From contig NC_080051.1 in the NCBI RefSeq assembly GCF_026212465.1, positions 22,806,727 through 22,870,726 on the forward strand: a DNA stretch of 64,000 bases. Direction: 5' to 3'. Positions 50,461-61,331 of this stretch are shown piece by piece. The stretch is from Amaranthus tricolor. Taxonomy: Eukaryota > Streptophyta > Magnoliopsida > Caryophyllales > Amaranthaceae. A program made the position numbers and the translations under genes. The first letter of the stretch is position 1; each line of letters begins with the position of its first letter. The notes under the pieces are model-generated. The model ran no database searches, was not told the DNA's origin, and was given only the letters and a program-made list of their open reading frames with translations.

Positions 50461-51509
50461 TTATATGGGCTTGTCCCGACTTACTGTTAACTGAGTAAAT
50501 ACGGTCATTACGGGGTTCATTTCTCTAAGAAACTTAAATCACACCTCCAAAACTTGAGCGAAGGGGATCACCAACTTTTTAACGTAACTAACTCAACTAA
50601 TTCTCAAACCAAACGTCTAATCAAAACACAAGGTAAACATACAGATCACTTTAAGTTCAATATAAACAACACAACCAAGTCTAATATGCATTTATCCAAA
50701 AACCTAATACAAAACTACAAAATTCTCCCCATGCTCAGCTCAATATGACATCCTTGGTACTCTAATCAACACCGCTAACCTATTGTTCTCGGCCGATTCC
50801 GATCTGTAATCAAACTAAACTTTGGAAACAATAGAGTGTCAGATTAAACTGAATGAGAAGTAACAATCCAAAACAATAAAACAAAGATTTAAAAGCAACA
50901 TCATTTTCCTAAAACTATGTGCGCATAGGCAGTCTAGTTGAAAGGAACATCCATAGCTCTAAGACTATGTCACTTTCGGGTGAGGCTAGTCAATATTTGA
51001 ATGACAATTCACCTCAAAATAGGAAGTAAGGGACTGCTTTACGAAAATATTTTTTAGTTTTTTGAAATTGTAGTCTGTCTATACGATTTAAGGGACTGCT
51101 ACTACTCACCGCAAAACACGCCTTAGAGAGTCGAAACCAGATCACAGCTATCAACTAGAAGGGTTTTTCGACGATGTCACTTCCTATAGCATAACAAACA
51201 CGACATCACCAAAAAATAAAAGGTGTTCGATGCTACTATACTAACATATAACTTATTACATCTCCTCCTAAGACGTAACTTACCAAGTTTCTATTCTAGC
51301 CACGCAATATCCATCTCATAACTTATTCAAGAACATCAATTATTAACCCATACTTTTATTAATACAAACGATTTTCAACAAACCTAAATCTCAATCAAGA
51401 ACTTTATTTTAATTCTAACTATCCTAGTGTTTGCCTCCCAACTCAGACCAAGTATGTACAGCTAAACTTCAATTAATTATTTAATCCTATATACCACTTA
51501 AGGAAGGAG

Positions 51510-51512
<3 letters not shown>

Positions 51513-51586
<74 letters not shown>
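51513..51586. repeat. (TA)n microsatellite inside LTR copy
   Basis: Perfect TA run; no counterpart at this place in the solo LTR at 37.9-40.1 kb. Confidence 0.95.
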
Positions 51587-51592
<6 letters not shown>

Positions 51593-52002
51593 ATTAAGCA
51601 TCATAAAAACAAAACAAGGCAATTATACCTCCTTGTGTCGGCAAGCAAGAGTTAAGAAATGTTATTGATTTTACTCCCTTTCTTCACAAAGCCGAATGAG
51701 GCAACATGATTGTTTACCGTCCAGCTCAAAATTTTTGAATGAATTCAAGAAGAATTGCAATTGTTGGTTCTTTCTTGTTATGTAAGATTATGAAGGGGAA
51801 GTTACTTCTGGCATGACAATCAACAAGAAGGAGGAAACGCAGTCTTCGAATCTGATGAACACTCAAACCCTAGATGCACAATTGTTTGGGTTTTCTTGTG
51901 CAAAGCGAGATAAGGGTTTACTGGGTAATTAAAATGAGTGAGAGGAGGGAGAAGAAATATTAGGGTATTTGGGGTTACTGGTTTCGAAGGGGTTTGGGTA
52001 TT

Positions 52003-52007
<5 letters not shown>

Positions 52008-52092
<85 letters not shown>
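52008..52092. repeat. (TA)n microsatellite near LTR 5' end
   Basis: TA run followed by ATT units, at the same place as the (TA)n/(AAT)n of the solo LTR at 37975-38045. Confidence 0.95.
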
Positions 52093-52097
<5 letters not shown>

Positions 52098-52970
52098 ATT
52101 ATTATAAAACTTACTTAACTTATTTGATTCATGTCAGGTTTCCTACTTGATTTAAAGTCCAATATAATTTTATTTATTTTAAATTTTCGAATGTTACAGT
52201 TTTATGGTGGGATGGCCTTATACAAGATTAATTATATCTAAATGAACTTTTAAGAGCAAATGGTGTATGAGATTACTTAAATATAAAATATAAGTGTTTA
52301 AATTTAAGGTGAATGTTTTACTTGCACAAGTTTTGCAAGATCCAATATTAATAGATATCCAAAAACCCAGCTCAGTGGGGAGCTTGGCTAATGGTTAAAT
52401 ACTCATTTTATTATTTAGAAAGTATATATTTTTTTTGTAATTTGTTAAAAATACTCTCATATATTGTCCATCACTTAAAATATTTTAAATTATAATTTAA
52501 CTCTTTATATCCTATGTAATGGGATACTTAACCTTGAATATGCTGAACTATTGCCTTTTAACTCAAAATACCCAAAAACAACCGGTTAAATATAATATGC
52601 ATAGTGTTTAAGGATAAGTATCCGAATACTTGGGGTATAAAGAGTTAAATAATGGCGCATGGTTATTAAAATCAGAATTCTAATATACGATTCTAAGATT
52701 TTACGATCCAAAATCAAGCGGGCGATTTGAATCGTAGGTAGAATCGTAAGTTTGTAGAATCTTACGATTCTAATTACGATAAAATTTGTAGAGGTAGAAT
52801 CAGAAATTTGAAATGGATAAGACTAATTATTAAAAAAAAAACATAGAACAAGAGAAAATTCAACTTATTTCCAAATGTAAGCGCCTCCAGCCCCAGAGTT
52901 CATGTTCGGTGCTGTTCGTAGTTACTAACTGCGAACAGAGGCAAAATGGTCAAAAAAAGTCAACCAAGCT

Positions 52971-53105
52971 GTTCCCACTTACTAAGTGCGAACAGAGGAG
53001 CCTGGTCAAATAGGGTCAACCCCCTGTTTGCAGTTAGAGTAACAGCGAACAGGGGGTTGACCCTGTTTGACCAGGCTCCTCTGTTCGCACTTAGTAAGTG
53101 GGAAC
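52971..53105. repeat. 135-bp near-perfect palindrome
   Basis: GTTCCCACTTACTAAGTGCG on the left mirrors CGCACTTAGTAAGTGGGAAC on the right. The centre near 53038 also contains GTTTGCAGTTAGAGTAACAGCGAAC. It would fold into a long hairpin. Confidence 0.9.
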
Positions 53106-53389
53106 AACTTGATTGACTATTTTTTGACTTGTTCAAACTAGCCTTTATATTGTCAAACCAGCCATTAAACCAATCTTCTATAAATACTAAAACCTTATAA
53201 CTCAATTCATTCATTCATATTCACAAATTTATCATCCTAAGTTAAAGTAATTTTGTCAAAGTTTGGAGATTATGATAAACTAAATAAACATATATTTACA
53301 ACTAAATATATACAAATGATTAACATATACAACTAAATCAAAACCTAACGCTCATCACCCTCATCTACCCTATTCAACTAAGTTGGTCT

Positions 53390-53704
53390 CTAACGCCTCC
53401 TACGGTAGTAAGAGGTGTTCGTGTGTAGCTCTAGTAGGGAGGGTACTAGTACTGTGATTTGTTGGGATGGCCCAGCCTGCGAGGTCCCCGCAACGTCATC
53501 GGGGTATAACAAGTCCATCTCCTCCAAATGAACGTCATGAGTAGGAGATGAGACGTGCAAATCAGCGGTAGCCGGTGATGACTTCGCAGCAACTTCTGGT
53601 ATAAAGTGCTGGAACTGCGTGCCGAGGAGCATGCCTTGCGCAATCTCTCGTACCGGCTCCTCGTGGCTAGAATGGATCACGGCTGCCACACCTTGTGCCT
53701 GCAA
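53390..53704 (-). pseudogene. C-terminal exon of the plant-mobile-domain-like gene
   Basis: 104 codons read AQGVAAVIHSSHEEPVREIA and end in SYYRRRR before a stop. An acceptor TTGCAG lies at its start and a donor-like TTG|GTAAGT ends the preceding fragment at about 53775. The composition suits a hydrophilic tail; it has no domain I recognise. It is assigned to the mobile-domain gene by position. Confidence 0.5.
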
Positions 53705-53775
53705 TTAATAGTTAGTTAATGTAATATTACATTATGTAATTGGCAACTTAATCATTTAAATGCAAATGAAGACTT

Positions 53776-54062
53776 ACCAATTGGGTCATTGTTGGCACAA
53801 AAGGAGCATACGATGCCGCTGCAATGACGCCGCGTAGTGTCATCCATCGGTGAGTGATTGAAAGGAACCACGACATGTAGCCAAGTATAGAAGGTGCGCC
53901 AACAGCATCGATTGCGCACCTTGGGCTAGAAGCTCCAGTCTCTGATCCCAACGAGCGTAGTGGCGCCCGTTGATCTCCATCCAATTCATCATACCCTGAT
54001 TCTTGCGCAAAATAAGGTGCAACTCGGGTTCAGTGTCGCAAGGTGGTGGAATGCCTTGTACC
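53776..54062 (-). pseudogene. Plant mobile domain (PMD) remnant, part 2
   Basis: One frame reads IPPPCDTEPELHLI then NWMEINGRHYARWDQRLELL. A second frame, after a one-base shift near 53915, reads YMSWFLSITHRWMTLRGV. These resemble the WD/RY-rich end of plant mobile domain (aminotransferase-like) proteins, which are found both as host genes (MAIN/MAIL) and inside transposons. The frameshift marks it as dead. Confidence 0.65.
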
Positions 54063-54870
54063 TGTAACAACCCGACTTACCGTCATACTTCCTAGGGGCC
54101 AACCTCTGAATACCCTCTGCCTGTGACGCCCCTAGATCGTGCCCAGATCTACCCTTTGAAGAACCATCATTAAGAGTCTGAAGCACTTGCTGTTGCAGAA
54201 GCAAGTTTTGTTGCTGCTGTGTGTAAAACATCTTAAGCATAGTCTCAAACTGTTCGACTGTGATAGCAGCCGGAACGACAGGTGTAGAGGTCTCGGTAGG
54301 TTCAGATTGTGCATGAGATGCCTCACGTGACGTGATCGTACGCTCAGAGTCATAGGAGTTCTCAGATTCTACTCTATCCCCATGACTCTCGGGTCGTGGC
54401 ATATGATACTCATCTAGGGAACTGATGTTGCTTTTAAACCTATGATTTGAATTACTGTGTTTGTTGTTTTGGATTGTTACTTCTCATTCAGTTTAATCTG
54501 ACCATCTGTTGTTTCCAACTTTTAGCTTGCCTACAGATCGGGACCAGTCGGGAATAACGGATTAGCGGAGGAGAATAGAGATTCCAATGATGTAAATTGA
54601 GCTGAGCATTTAGAAACTATAGATTTGTATTAAGAATTTTGGATAAATGTAAATTTGATTTGGCTGTGTTGGTTATTTCGGACTTGTAGAGAATTGTATA
54701 ATTACCCTTGCTTTAGTTAGATGTTTGTTTTAGAGATATAGCTGAGTTAGATACCTTAAAGAGCTGGTGTCCCTTTACTCAAGTTTTAGAAGTGTGATTT
54801 CGGTATTTCTTGGGATATAAACCCCGTGATGACCCTGTTTACTCAGTCAACGGTAAGTCGGGTTGTTACA
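54063..54870. mobile_element. Aberrant LTR/gag insertion with oppositely oriented LTR ends
   Basis: 808 bp flanked on both sides by GTACC (54058-54062 and 54871-54875), a 5-bp target duplication. The right part (about 54412-54870) is the last 450 bp of the LTR family at 37945-40127, ending GGTAAGTCGGGTTGTTACA. The left edge is the inverse of those same last bases, TGTAACAACCCGACTTACCG. Between them, on the minus strand, is a gag-like reading frame (54402 to about 54085). Both ends of the insertion are therefore the same LTR terminus. Confidence 0.85.
54085..54402 (-). pseudogene. gag N-terminal fragment of a Ty3/gypsy-type element
   Basis: About 105 codons with a charged start, a Gln-rich stretch (FYTQQQQNLLLQQQVLQ) and EGIQRLAPRKYDG, which resembles the entry to the retrotransposon gag domain. 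It stops at the inverted LTR end, so only the start of gag is present. It lies opposite in orientation to the LTR segment beside it. Confidence 0.6.
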
Positions 54871-55024
54871 GTACCAACCCATATTGGCGCAGTACGCGTT
54901 CCGATAGATGTACTTCGACAATGTCGAAGCATATGAGTGGCACAGAAGCCCTCCGCACACCTGACTAAATCCCCGAGTGCTCGGGCACAGCAGCGTAGGC
55001 TTCGGCAGGGTACGGGTCCCATAA
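54871..55024 (-). pseudogene. Plant mobile domain (PMD) remnant, part 1
   Basis: In one frame it reads DPYPAEAYAAVPEHSGI, a stop, then VRRASVPLICFDIVEVHL and SERVLRQYGLVQ. The latter joins directly with IPPPCDTEPEL on the far side of the LTR/gag insertion, which shows the insertion landed inside this domain. An acceptor TTATAG precedes it. Confidence 0.65.
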
Positions 55025-55100
55025 AAACTATAATATATGTTATGAAAATGTAATTGATGCATTAATTAAATTACAGTTTTGTTAATGAGTAGTGAAATCT

Positions 55101-55715
55101 TTACCTGGTCCCATTGCTCTCAACAAGCTCATTGCTCTCATTACCATCATCCCATAGTCCCATCACATTACTTTCTCCTAAGTTAACCATTGAATCAATT
55201 GGAACTTGATTCGGAGGGGGTTGAGAAGGAGTACAAGATGGGGAAGGAACAAAAGGATTTTGAGTTTCTTGAGTTGATAGAAGCATAGGCGTAGGAGTAG
55301 GATTAGAAGCAACTACATTCCCTAAGGGTACTTCTTCTACGTATAACTCCAAAGAGGGAATTTGGGTAGACATTGAATGCTCCCACATAGCATCTATAGC
55401 CTCATCATCCTCAACCGGAAAGGCTAGCAATTGTCCACTCATGGCATATTTAAAACTTATGTTAACGGTACTTCTAGTAGAGTCCAATCCAATCTTAGAA
55501 CATATAAGATGTTTAAACTCATTCAAATCCATGTTCGAGTTGCATGCAAACAACCTACGTCTACCCCCAACATAATGAACATTGCCACTACTTTCTCGAA
55601 TAGAACTATTCCAAAAACATACTATAGTCAAACGAAATGATGTCATTTCTACATGAATACAAACAAAATCAACATCATTATCAACTTCATGCAAATACAA
55701 GTACATTATATTCAT
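55101..55715 (-). pseudogene. MULE transposase N-terminal (PB1-like) fragment
   Basis: 204 codons. The region RESSGNVHYVGGRRRLFACN, NEFKHLICSKIGLDSTR, then YVEEVPLGN is the N-terminal domain seen before the DDE core in plant MULE transposases. A Pro/Ser/Thr-rich tail follows. It ends at a donor-like ACCAG|GTAAAG and leads to the mobile-domain fragment, not to a DDE core. It may be a fusion transcript of a transposon carrying a PMD gene. Confidence 0.7.
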
Positions 55716-56776
55716 TTGATTATAATTTTTTTGATATACAAAGTAATAAAGTCATGTATAGTATTATAATAATAATAAACAACAAATAGTATTTCTAACA
55801 CATAATGTAACTAAATCAATTGATAAATAATATCAAAATTTCTAATAATATATAATATACATAAAATTCAACTAATAAATCAATTAATAAGTTTATAAAT
55901 GATATTTCTAATAAGAACATCAAAATTTCTAATAACATAAAATGCACATAAAATTCTATTGCTCATCAACAACAATACTTCAAAAACAACAAAATAAAGC
56001 TATTAAACATTACCTTAATCAGTTGTGGATGACTTAGAAGAGTGTTGATTTTAGAACTAGTGACCTACATTTGTGTATATAAGCAAACTTCATTAAAACC
56101 CTAAAAAACGAAATAAAAACTCAAAAAAACTCATAAAAGTTTACCTTTGTTCGCAGTTATTAACTGCAAACAGGATATTTGGTCAAAAAAAAGTCAACAA
56201 ATCTGTTCGCAGTTAGTAAGTGCGAACAACTCCTTTGGCTTTTTTTTGAATCAAACCCTTTGTTCGTAGTTAGTAATTACAAGCAGACCCAAACCTCAGG
56301 TTTAGGAATTAGGCGCTTACATTTCGAAATAAGTTGATTTTGCTCTTGTTTGATGCTTTTTTTAAATAATTAATCTTATCTATTTCAAATTATCGGTAGA
56401 ATCATAACACGATCCTATGATACTATGATTTAGCGATCAGATTCTACAAATTAATTCTTAATTTTATTAATTTTTTTTATGTATCGTCTTTCATGAATTT
56501 TTCTTTCAATTCAATGATCCAACATCATACTTTTTTAAAAATAAATTTCTTTTATTAGTATGAAGATTCAAAATAATTATTAATTATTTTTTCTTTATCA
56601 TTCTTAAAAATGAATTGAATGAAAATTTAATTCATAAAATTAAACTTTTAAGATGAAAATATTACGATTAAATAGCAAATTTAGGTTTGTTGTAGAATCT
56701 TACGATCTTACGATTTGATTCTACCGATTCAATTTTACTTCTCTGAACGATTTTAATTAGAATCTCGATTTTAACA

Positions 56777-57794
56777 ACTTTGGTTGAGGGTGTTTTGAGT
56801 CAATAAGCAATAATCAAGAGTATCAATAACAAATATTCTTCAAAAAATTGTAGTTCTGAATTTATAAAATTAGCGACCAACCGAAAAATGTTTGGTATTA
56901 CTGTATTGGTAACCATCGAGTTGGTAGTCATTGGTTAGTCACTAATATCAACTAGGAGTTCGTCGGTGAAATGGTAGGTAATTTTCATCCAAGCAGTACT
57001 GATGAGCACATATGTATAGTGAGCGTGTAAAGTTGAAATTTAAAGGTAATTTAGTTTCAGTAAAGTAAAATATATATACATCTAATTCAACAAAATAAAA
57101 GGTGATAATATTAAAACTTGATGAATTTCAGTAAAGTTGAACTTGCTTTTCTCAAAGAAAAAAATTGTTATTAATAATTTCACTTATTTCCAATCTGCTG
57201 TGAATAATACCTATTGTTGGTTACTTTAAATAATTCAACCTTTTCTTCATATATTTATTAGTGATAACACACTTTTTCACATTTTAATCGATTACTGTTG
57301 GTACCTACGAGCCGTTATACTCACTTCTTTTTCCTTATTATGCTTTTTCATTGGTCTATTTCTACTCCTTTTTGGTGATAATTATCTATTATAATCGATT
57401 AAAATATGACAAGGTATACTATCAAAAAAAAATACAAAAATTAGATTATTTAAAAATAATTAATAGTAAAATATTAATAACAAATAAACAATATTTCAAA
57501 CAAATTTTTTATTCAAAACTCAAGAATCAAGATACCACAAAGGGTGAAACTTGTAAGGTCCACTCCTTAATTATGAATGATACAAGACATGGTCATATAG
57601 AAAGGAAGAAATTATTGGTATTTCTGTATTACTGGAATACTTATAGAAACATAAACTACTATTACTCTTAGTCCTACTATGAGACCCACTAGGTCCCATT
57701 TTCCGGTTTATCAGTAAAAAGATGGTATAAACTGTGCAGCAACAATTATAAAAAAGCTTCAACCAATCATGCAGTTAAAGCTGTTAAATTAATT
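56777..57794. other. AT-rich spacer
   Basis: No gene recognised; the 106-codon plus-strand frame at 57.35-57.67 kb is low-complexity and Lys/Asn/Tyr-rich. Confidence 0.5.
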
Positions 57795-57990
57795 TGGACT
57801 AAAGGTATTCAAAACAGATTCGATAATTTGAAATTTATCCGACCTTATAATCGAATTCAATTTGACCCGACTTCAAAAATAATTTACAGTTATGTAGAAA
57901 AGTAATACGGACGTAAAACTCGATTTCAAATTGACCAAAAACACTTAATCCGAAATCAACCGAATAAGTCAAATGAACACCTCTATCTTG
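57795..57990. mobile_element. Small element related to the CCGAACCGA repeats
   Basis: Ends AAAGGTATTCAAAACAGATT and AGTCAAATGAACACCTCT are roughly inverse. The interior has ATCCGACC and TTTGACCCGACTT motifs, like a short version of 33498-35400. Confidence 0.5.
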
Positions 57991-60900
57991 GACCTAAACT
58001 AAGATACCAAACTTTGTAGGGACCGTAGAATGAGCGGGTGTGCATGATATGTCCTATTTTATATCTATAACCATCCAATAATTTTTAATCGCTATTTATA
58101 GTGGGTAAAATTTTTATCCCAAACTTATAGTCGTCTCACATACACTCTATGTCTGAATTATATATGCTTCATTAATTTCTTACTGATTTAATTGAATATC
58201 TAATTTTGTTCAAGCCATGTGATACAACGTGATCGATAAGATAAATTTTATTTTCTTAACAGATTTTCAATAGCTTTTAATAAGTATATGCAAAATTGAT
58301 ACAAAAAATACAATATAGATATAGGGCAGATCGGTATGAGGCGCGATGGATGGATATCAGGTGGATAAGACATCATATCCGGCCACGACCTACCTACTAT
58401 TCATGGCGGGTATTTTTTAATCAAACTCACAAAATTAAGGCAAAATTAGAGTAAGTTTGATGATTTGGAGGTAAAATAAAATGGGGAAAATGTTTGTAAT
58501 TAGTTGAATGGGGTATGCGTTTTTAGCAATGGAGAGGGAAAAGTATGATCGACATTTAAAAAGGTCATGGAGGTTTTAATGGATAAACTTTAGAGTTAAT
58601 ATGTAAATTTTAGAAAAAATTGTCAATCATACCGGGATTATCTCGTAGAGTTTCCTTATATTTTTTACAATATATATACAATATACATTTATAGATATTG
58701 AGCTACAAACACATACATTAAATCTTTAAAAGAGCAAATGAGTACATCAATGAAAATGGAGAGAGTGACTTTATATCAAGGTCGACCCTATAAGGGCGCA
58801 AGAGAGGCATATGCCTCGGGTCCATCTAAAACTCTTAGAAAAATGACTCCTTAATAGTGAATACGTAGAGTGCCATAATAGTATATTTAGTAGTTAGGGA
58901 CCGATAATTAATATTTCGCCCCGAGAGACTCGTTGACCGCACTCTCCTATATGGGTATGTGCTGCCGTCGTTCTTCCCTCCCTACACCCGGATCATAGTT
59001 TTCTATGAGCGAGATGCACTGTGTATGATGATGATAGACTTAAAACACCACAAATGAAATTTGACATTATGATTAAAATGTCCTTTTGTGGTTTAACTAA
59101 AGTATTCCATATGTTTGTTTTAGAACTTTGAAATTTCAAACTTCAAATTTGCATGTTATCTTTGGCTTTTGATGCCATGAATTGGTTCAGTGGACCTCTT
59201 CTGTCTCAATTCTCAAATGTAACACAAAAAGCTGATCTTTGATATTCATTTTAAATAGTTCTGGAGAGCTTTGCTCTGAAGTCCCATCATTTAAAGTCCG
59301 TTTTTTAAAAGACAATCAACCACTTACTACTATTGTTTGTCTCTTTTGGGTTTTCTAATTAATTAGCCTAAAAGAAACAATAAGCTTTATGTTCATATAT
59401 TGTACAATTAAATAAACTTACTAAGAACTATTCCACATTTAATTTAATTAGCTATTTTTATTTACTAATTCTTTGTTAATACCACGGTAAGACGATTTAT
59501 ATTGGATCGATCCAACTTTTAACTTTTTTTTTTTTAAAATGGTTGTAGGAAATTAATGTAAATCGGTTAATAAATTTCCTTTTTTAATGAGCTGGTTTTT
59601 GAATTCGCGTCATGATAAGACAGTTTTATACAAGGCGAGCTGATTTTTCTTTAGAGTAATGCTACAGAATACCCTATATGCAAGACTCGAAAGGAAGGGT
59701 TTGTTGAGGTAGAAACTAATTAACTGAAGCTCGTTACCAATAATAGATTCTCCATTTTTTAGATATAATATGTATTGATTATTCTTATTTTTGCAATTAC
59801 ATTTTGGACTCGTATATATATTTTTGATCCCCTTATCCAAAAGCAAAAATTGCTCAATCAAATTGTCAAAATTATGATAAAATTTTCCATAAAAACTAAG
59901 GTCTATGTTACACAAACTATATATAAACACACAAAAATGTAGGAGTCATGTGATGTTTTGGGTGCCCTAGTTTCTTATATATATGGTCCCTAGCTAACCT
60001 AAATAGTAGTATATATGCTTCAAGTAATTAATTATTGTACTAGATTTCACATGCAATGCTAAACCAGATGTTGTGCTTTTCCTCTCAGCAGATGCAGCCA
60101 ACCAATACTAGCACAGGCACAGTAGAACCTACAGAACTCACCAGCCACCACTGCTACATAATGCCATCAAAAATTTTTGAAGCACAAAATACAAAATCCA
60201 TTAAATAAATTAAATAATGCACATGCAGAGTCATTTGTTTGTTTCTTTGTTAAGGTATGTAAAATAATTTGTTAGTTAATTTGTCTAAAGATAGTCCAAA
60301 TTGATCATTATTATTAATAATTACCGCGATATTTTAAACTTACACTTAGATATTTTTTGCCTAGTTCATGCGTTTGTCGAATTATTTATTTAAAGTTGTA
60401 AATAACAAAAAAACATAGTAAAAAAATTTAATATTATGAAACTATGCGACGAGATAATTAGAACAAAATTTCATATACATGACTGTTTTTTTCTTGTGTA
60501 ATAGTCACAAACTCTTAATATACAAAATACTATCAAATGATTAATATAGTACAAAAGTTAATTTTGGTGCAAGTAAAAAAATAGAGAATATAAAATTAAT
60601 AAGGAAAATTCCACGAGGTGGCCATGAGTTTTTGGCTTTTTCATACATGTTTTTTTAAGCCATGTGGTGATCTTGAGTTTTCAACTTTTTCATATAGTAG
60701 ACAAGATATTAAGTTTTTGGTTAAATTAAGTATTTATTTTGACTGAATTTCAAAATATGTGGTCAATTATAGGACAATCACAACGTTTATGTTTTACAAA
60801 AAGTGTCATTTCATTGGGAAAAATAATGTAAAGTTAAAAAAACTTTCTTTTTGTCTACCACGTGAAAAAAATTAAAAGATGAAGATTACCATGTAGATAA

Positions 60901-61331
60901 ATTTGTATACCATCTGAAACACCCGAAAGTTACCACATGAAATTTGGTTTTTTCTTCCTCTAATCAATAAAAAATTTAAAAACATTCAGGTTCAAGATAC
61001 CACTTTTAACACTTGTACATTAACAAGATTCTAGAGAAGATAATAATTTGACAGAATTCATGGAGTACCACATAAAGTATTATTCTAGATTCTCTTACAA
61101 CAACAACAAATTAAAGATCATGATTCATCACTTCACTTGTTTTCTGAAGTGGAAAACACCCTGCAGAGATTCTCATAATTATACTCATTCCTTCACTCAC
61201 TCTCACTCACTTAATCTCACACCATAATTTTTTTTTTTTTTTTTGATTTATACACCAAATTTCTATATAATTTTGAGCAAAAAAAAATAATACTAAAAAG
61301 TTACATATTACAAAAACTGATACATGTACAC
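57991..61331. other. Spacer downstream of the subtilase gene
   Basis: AT-rich, with no gene I can support. The 106-codon minus-strand frame at 59.6-59.9 kb is Leu/Tyr/Asn-rich with no known domain. The last few hundred bases include the subtilase 3' UTR. Confidence 0.5.

Larger units (their letters stand above)
50472..52198 (-). mobile_element. LTR of the same family as 37945-40127, inverted and diverged
   Basis: The plus strand starts TGTCCCGACTTACTGTTAAC, the inverse of the LTR end with a few bases lost, and finishes TTTTCGAATGTTACA, the inverse of the LTR start. The interior matches the solo LTR over many blocks, such as GGGACTGCTACTACTCACC near 51090. No matching target duplication flanks it. 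Two (TA)n tracts lie inside (about 51513-51586 and 52008-52092). Confidence 0.8.
52655..56776 (-). mobile_element. Decayed MULE with long hairpin-rich terminal inverted repeats
   Basis: Terminal repeats of a few hundred bp: GAATTCTAAT...GTAGAATCTTACGATT on the left is matched in reverse on the right. Nearer the centre, AACAAGAG...CAACTTATTTC and ATGTAAGCGCCT (52848-52890) are mirrored at about 56300-56352. Inside the ends are hairpins with core CGCAGTTAGTAACTGCG. The body holds, on the minus strand, a MULE transposase N-terminal fragment and plant-mobile-domain remnants, later broken by an LTR/gag insertion. The catalytic part of the transposase is missing. Exact ends and the target duplication were not fixed. 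Confidence 0.75.

Noticed and set aside
57351..57671. 106-codon plus-strand frame
   Set aside because: Lys/Asn/Tyr-rich AT-driven frame with no domain.
59610..59930. 106-codon minus-strand frame
   Set aside because: No domain or splice context; AT-rich spacer.
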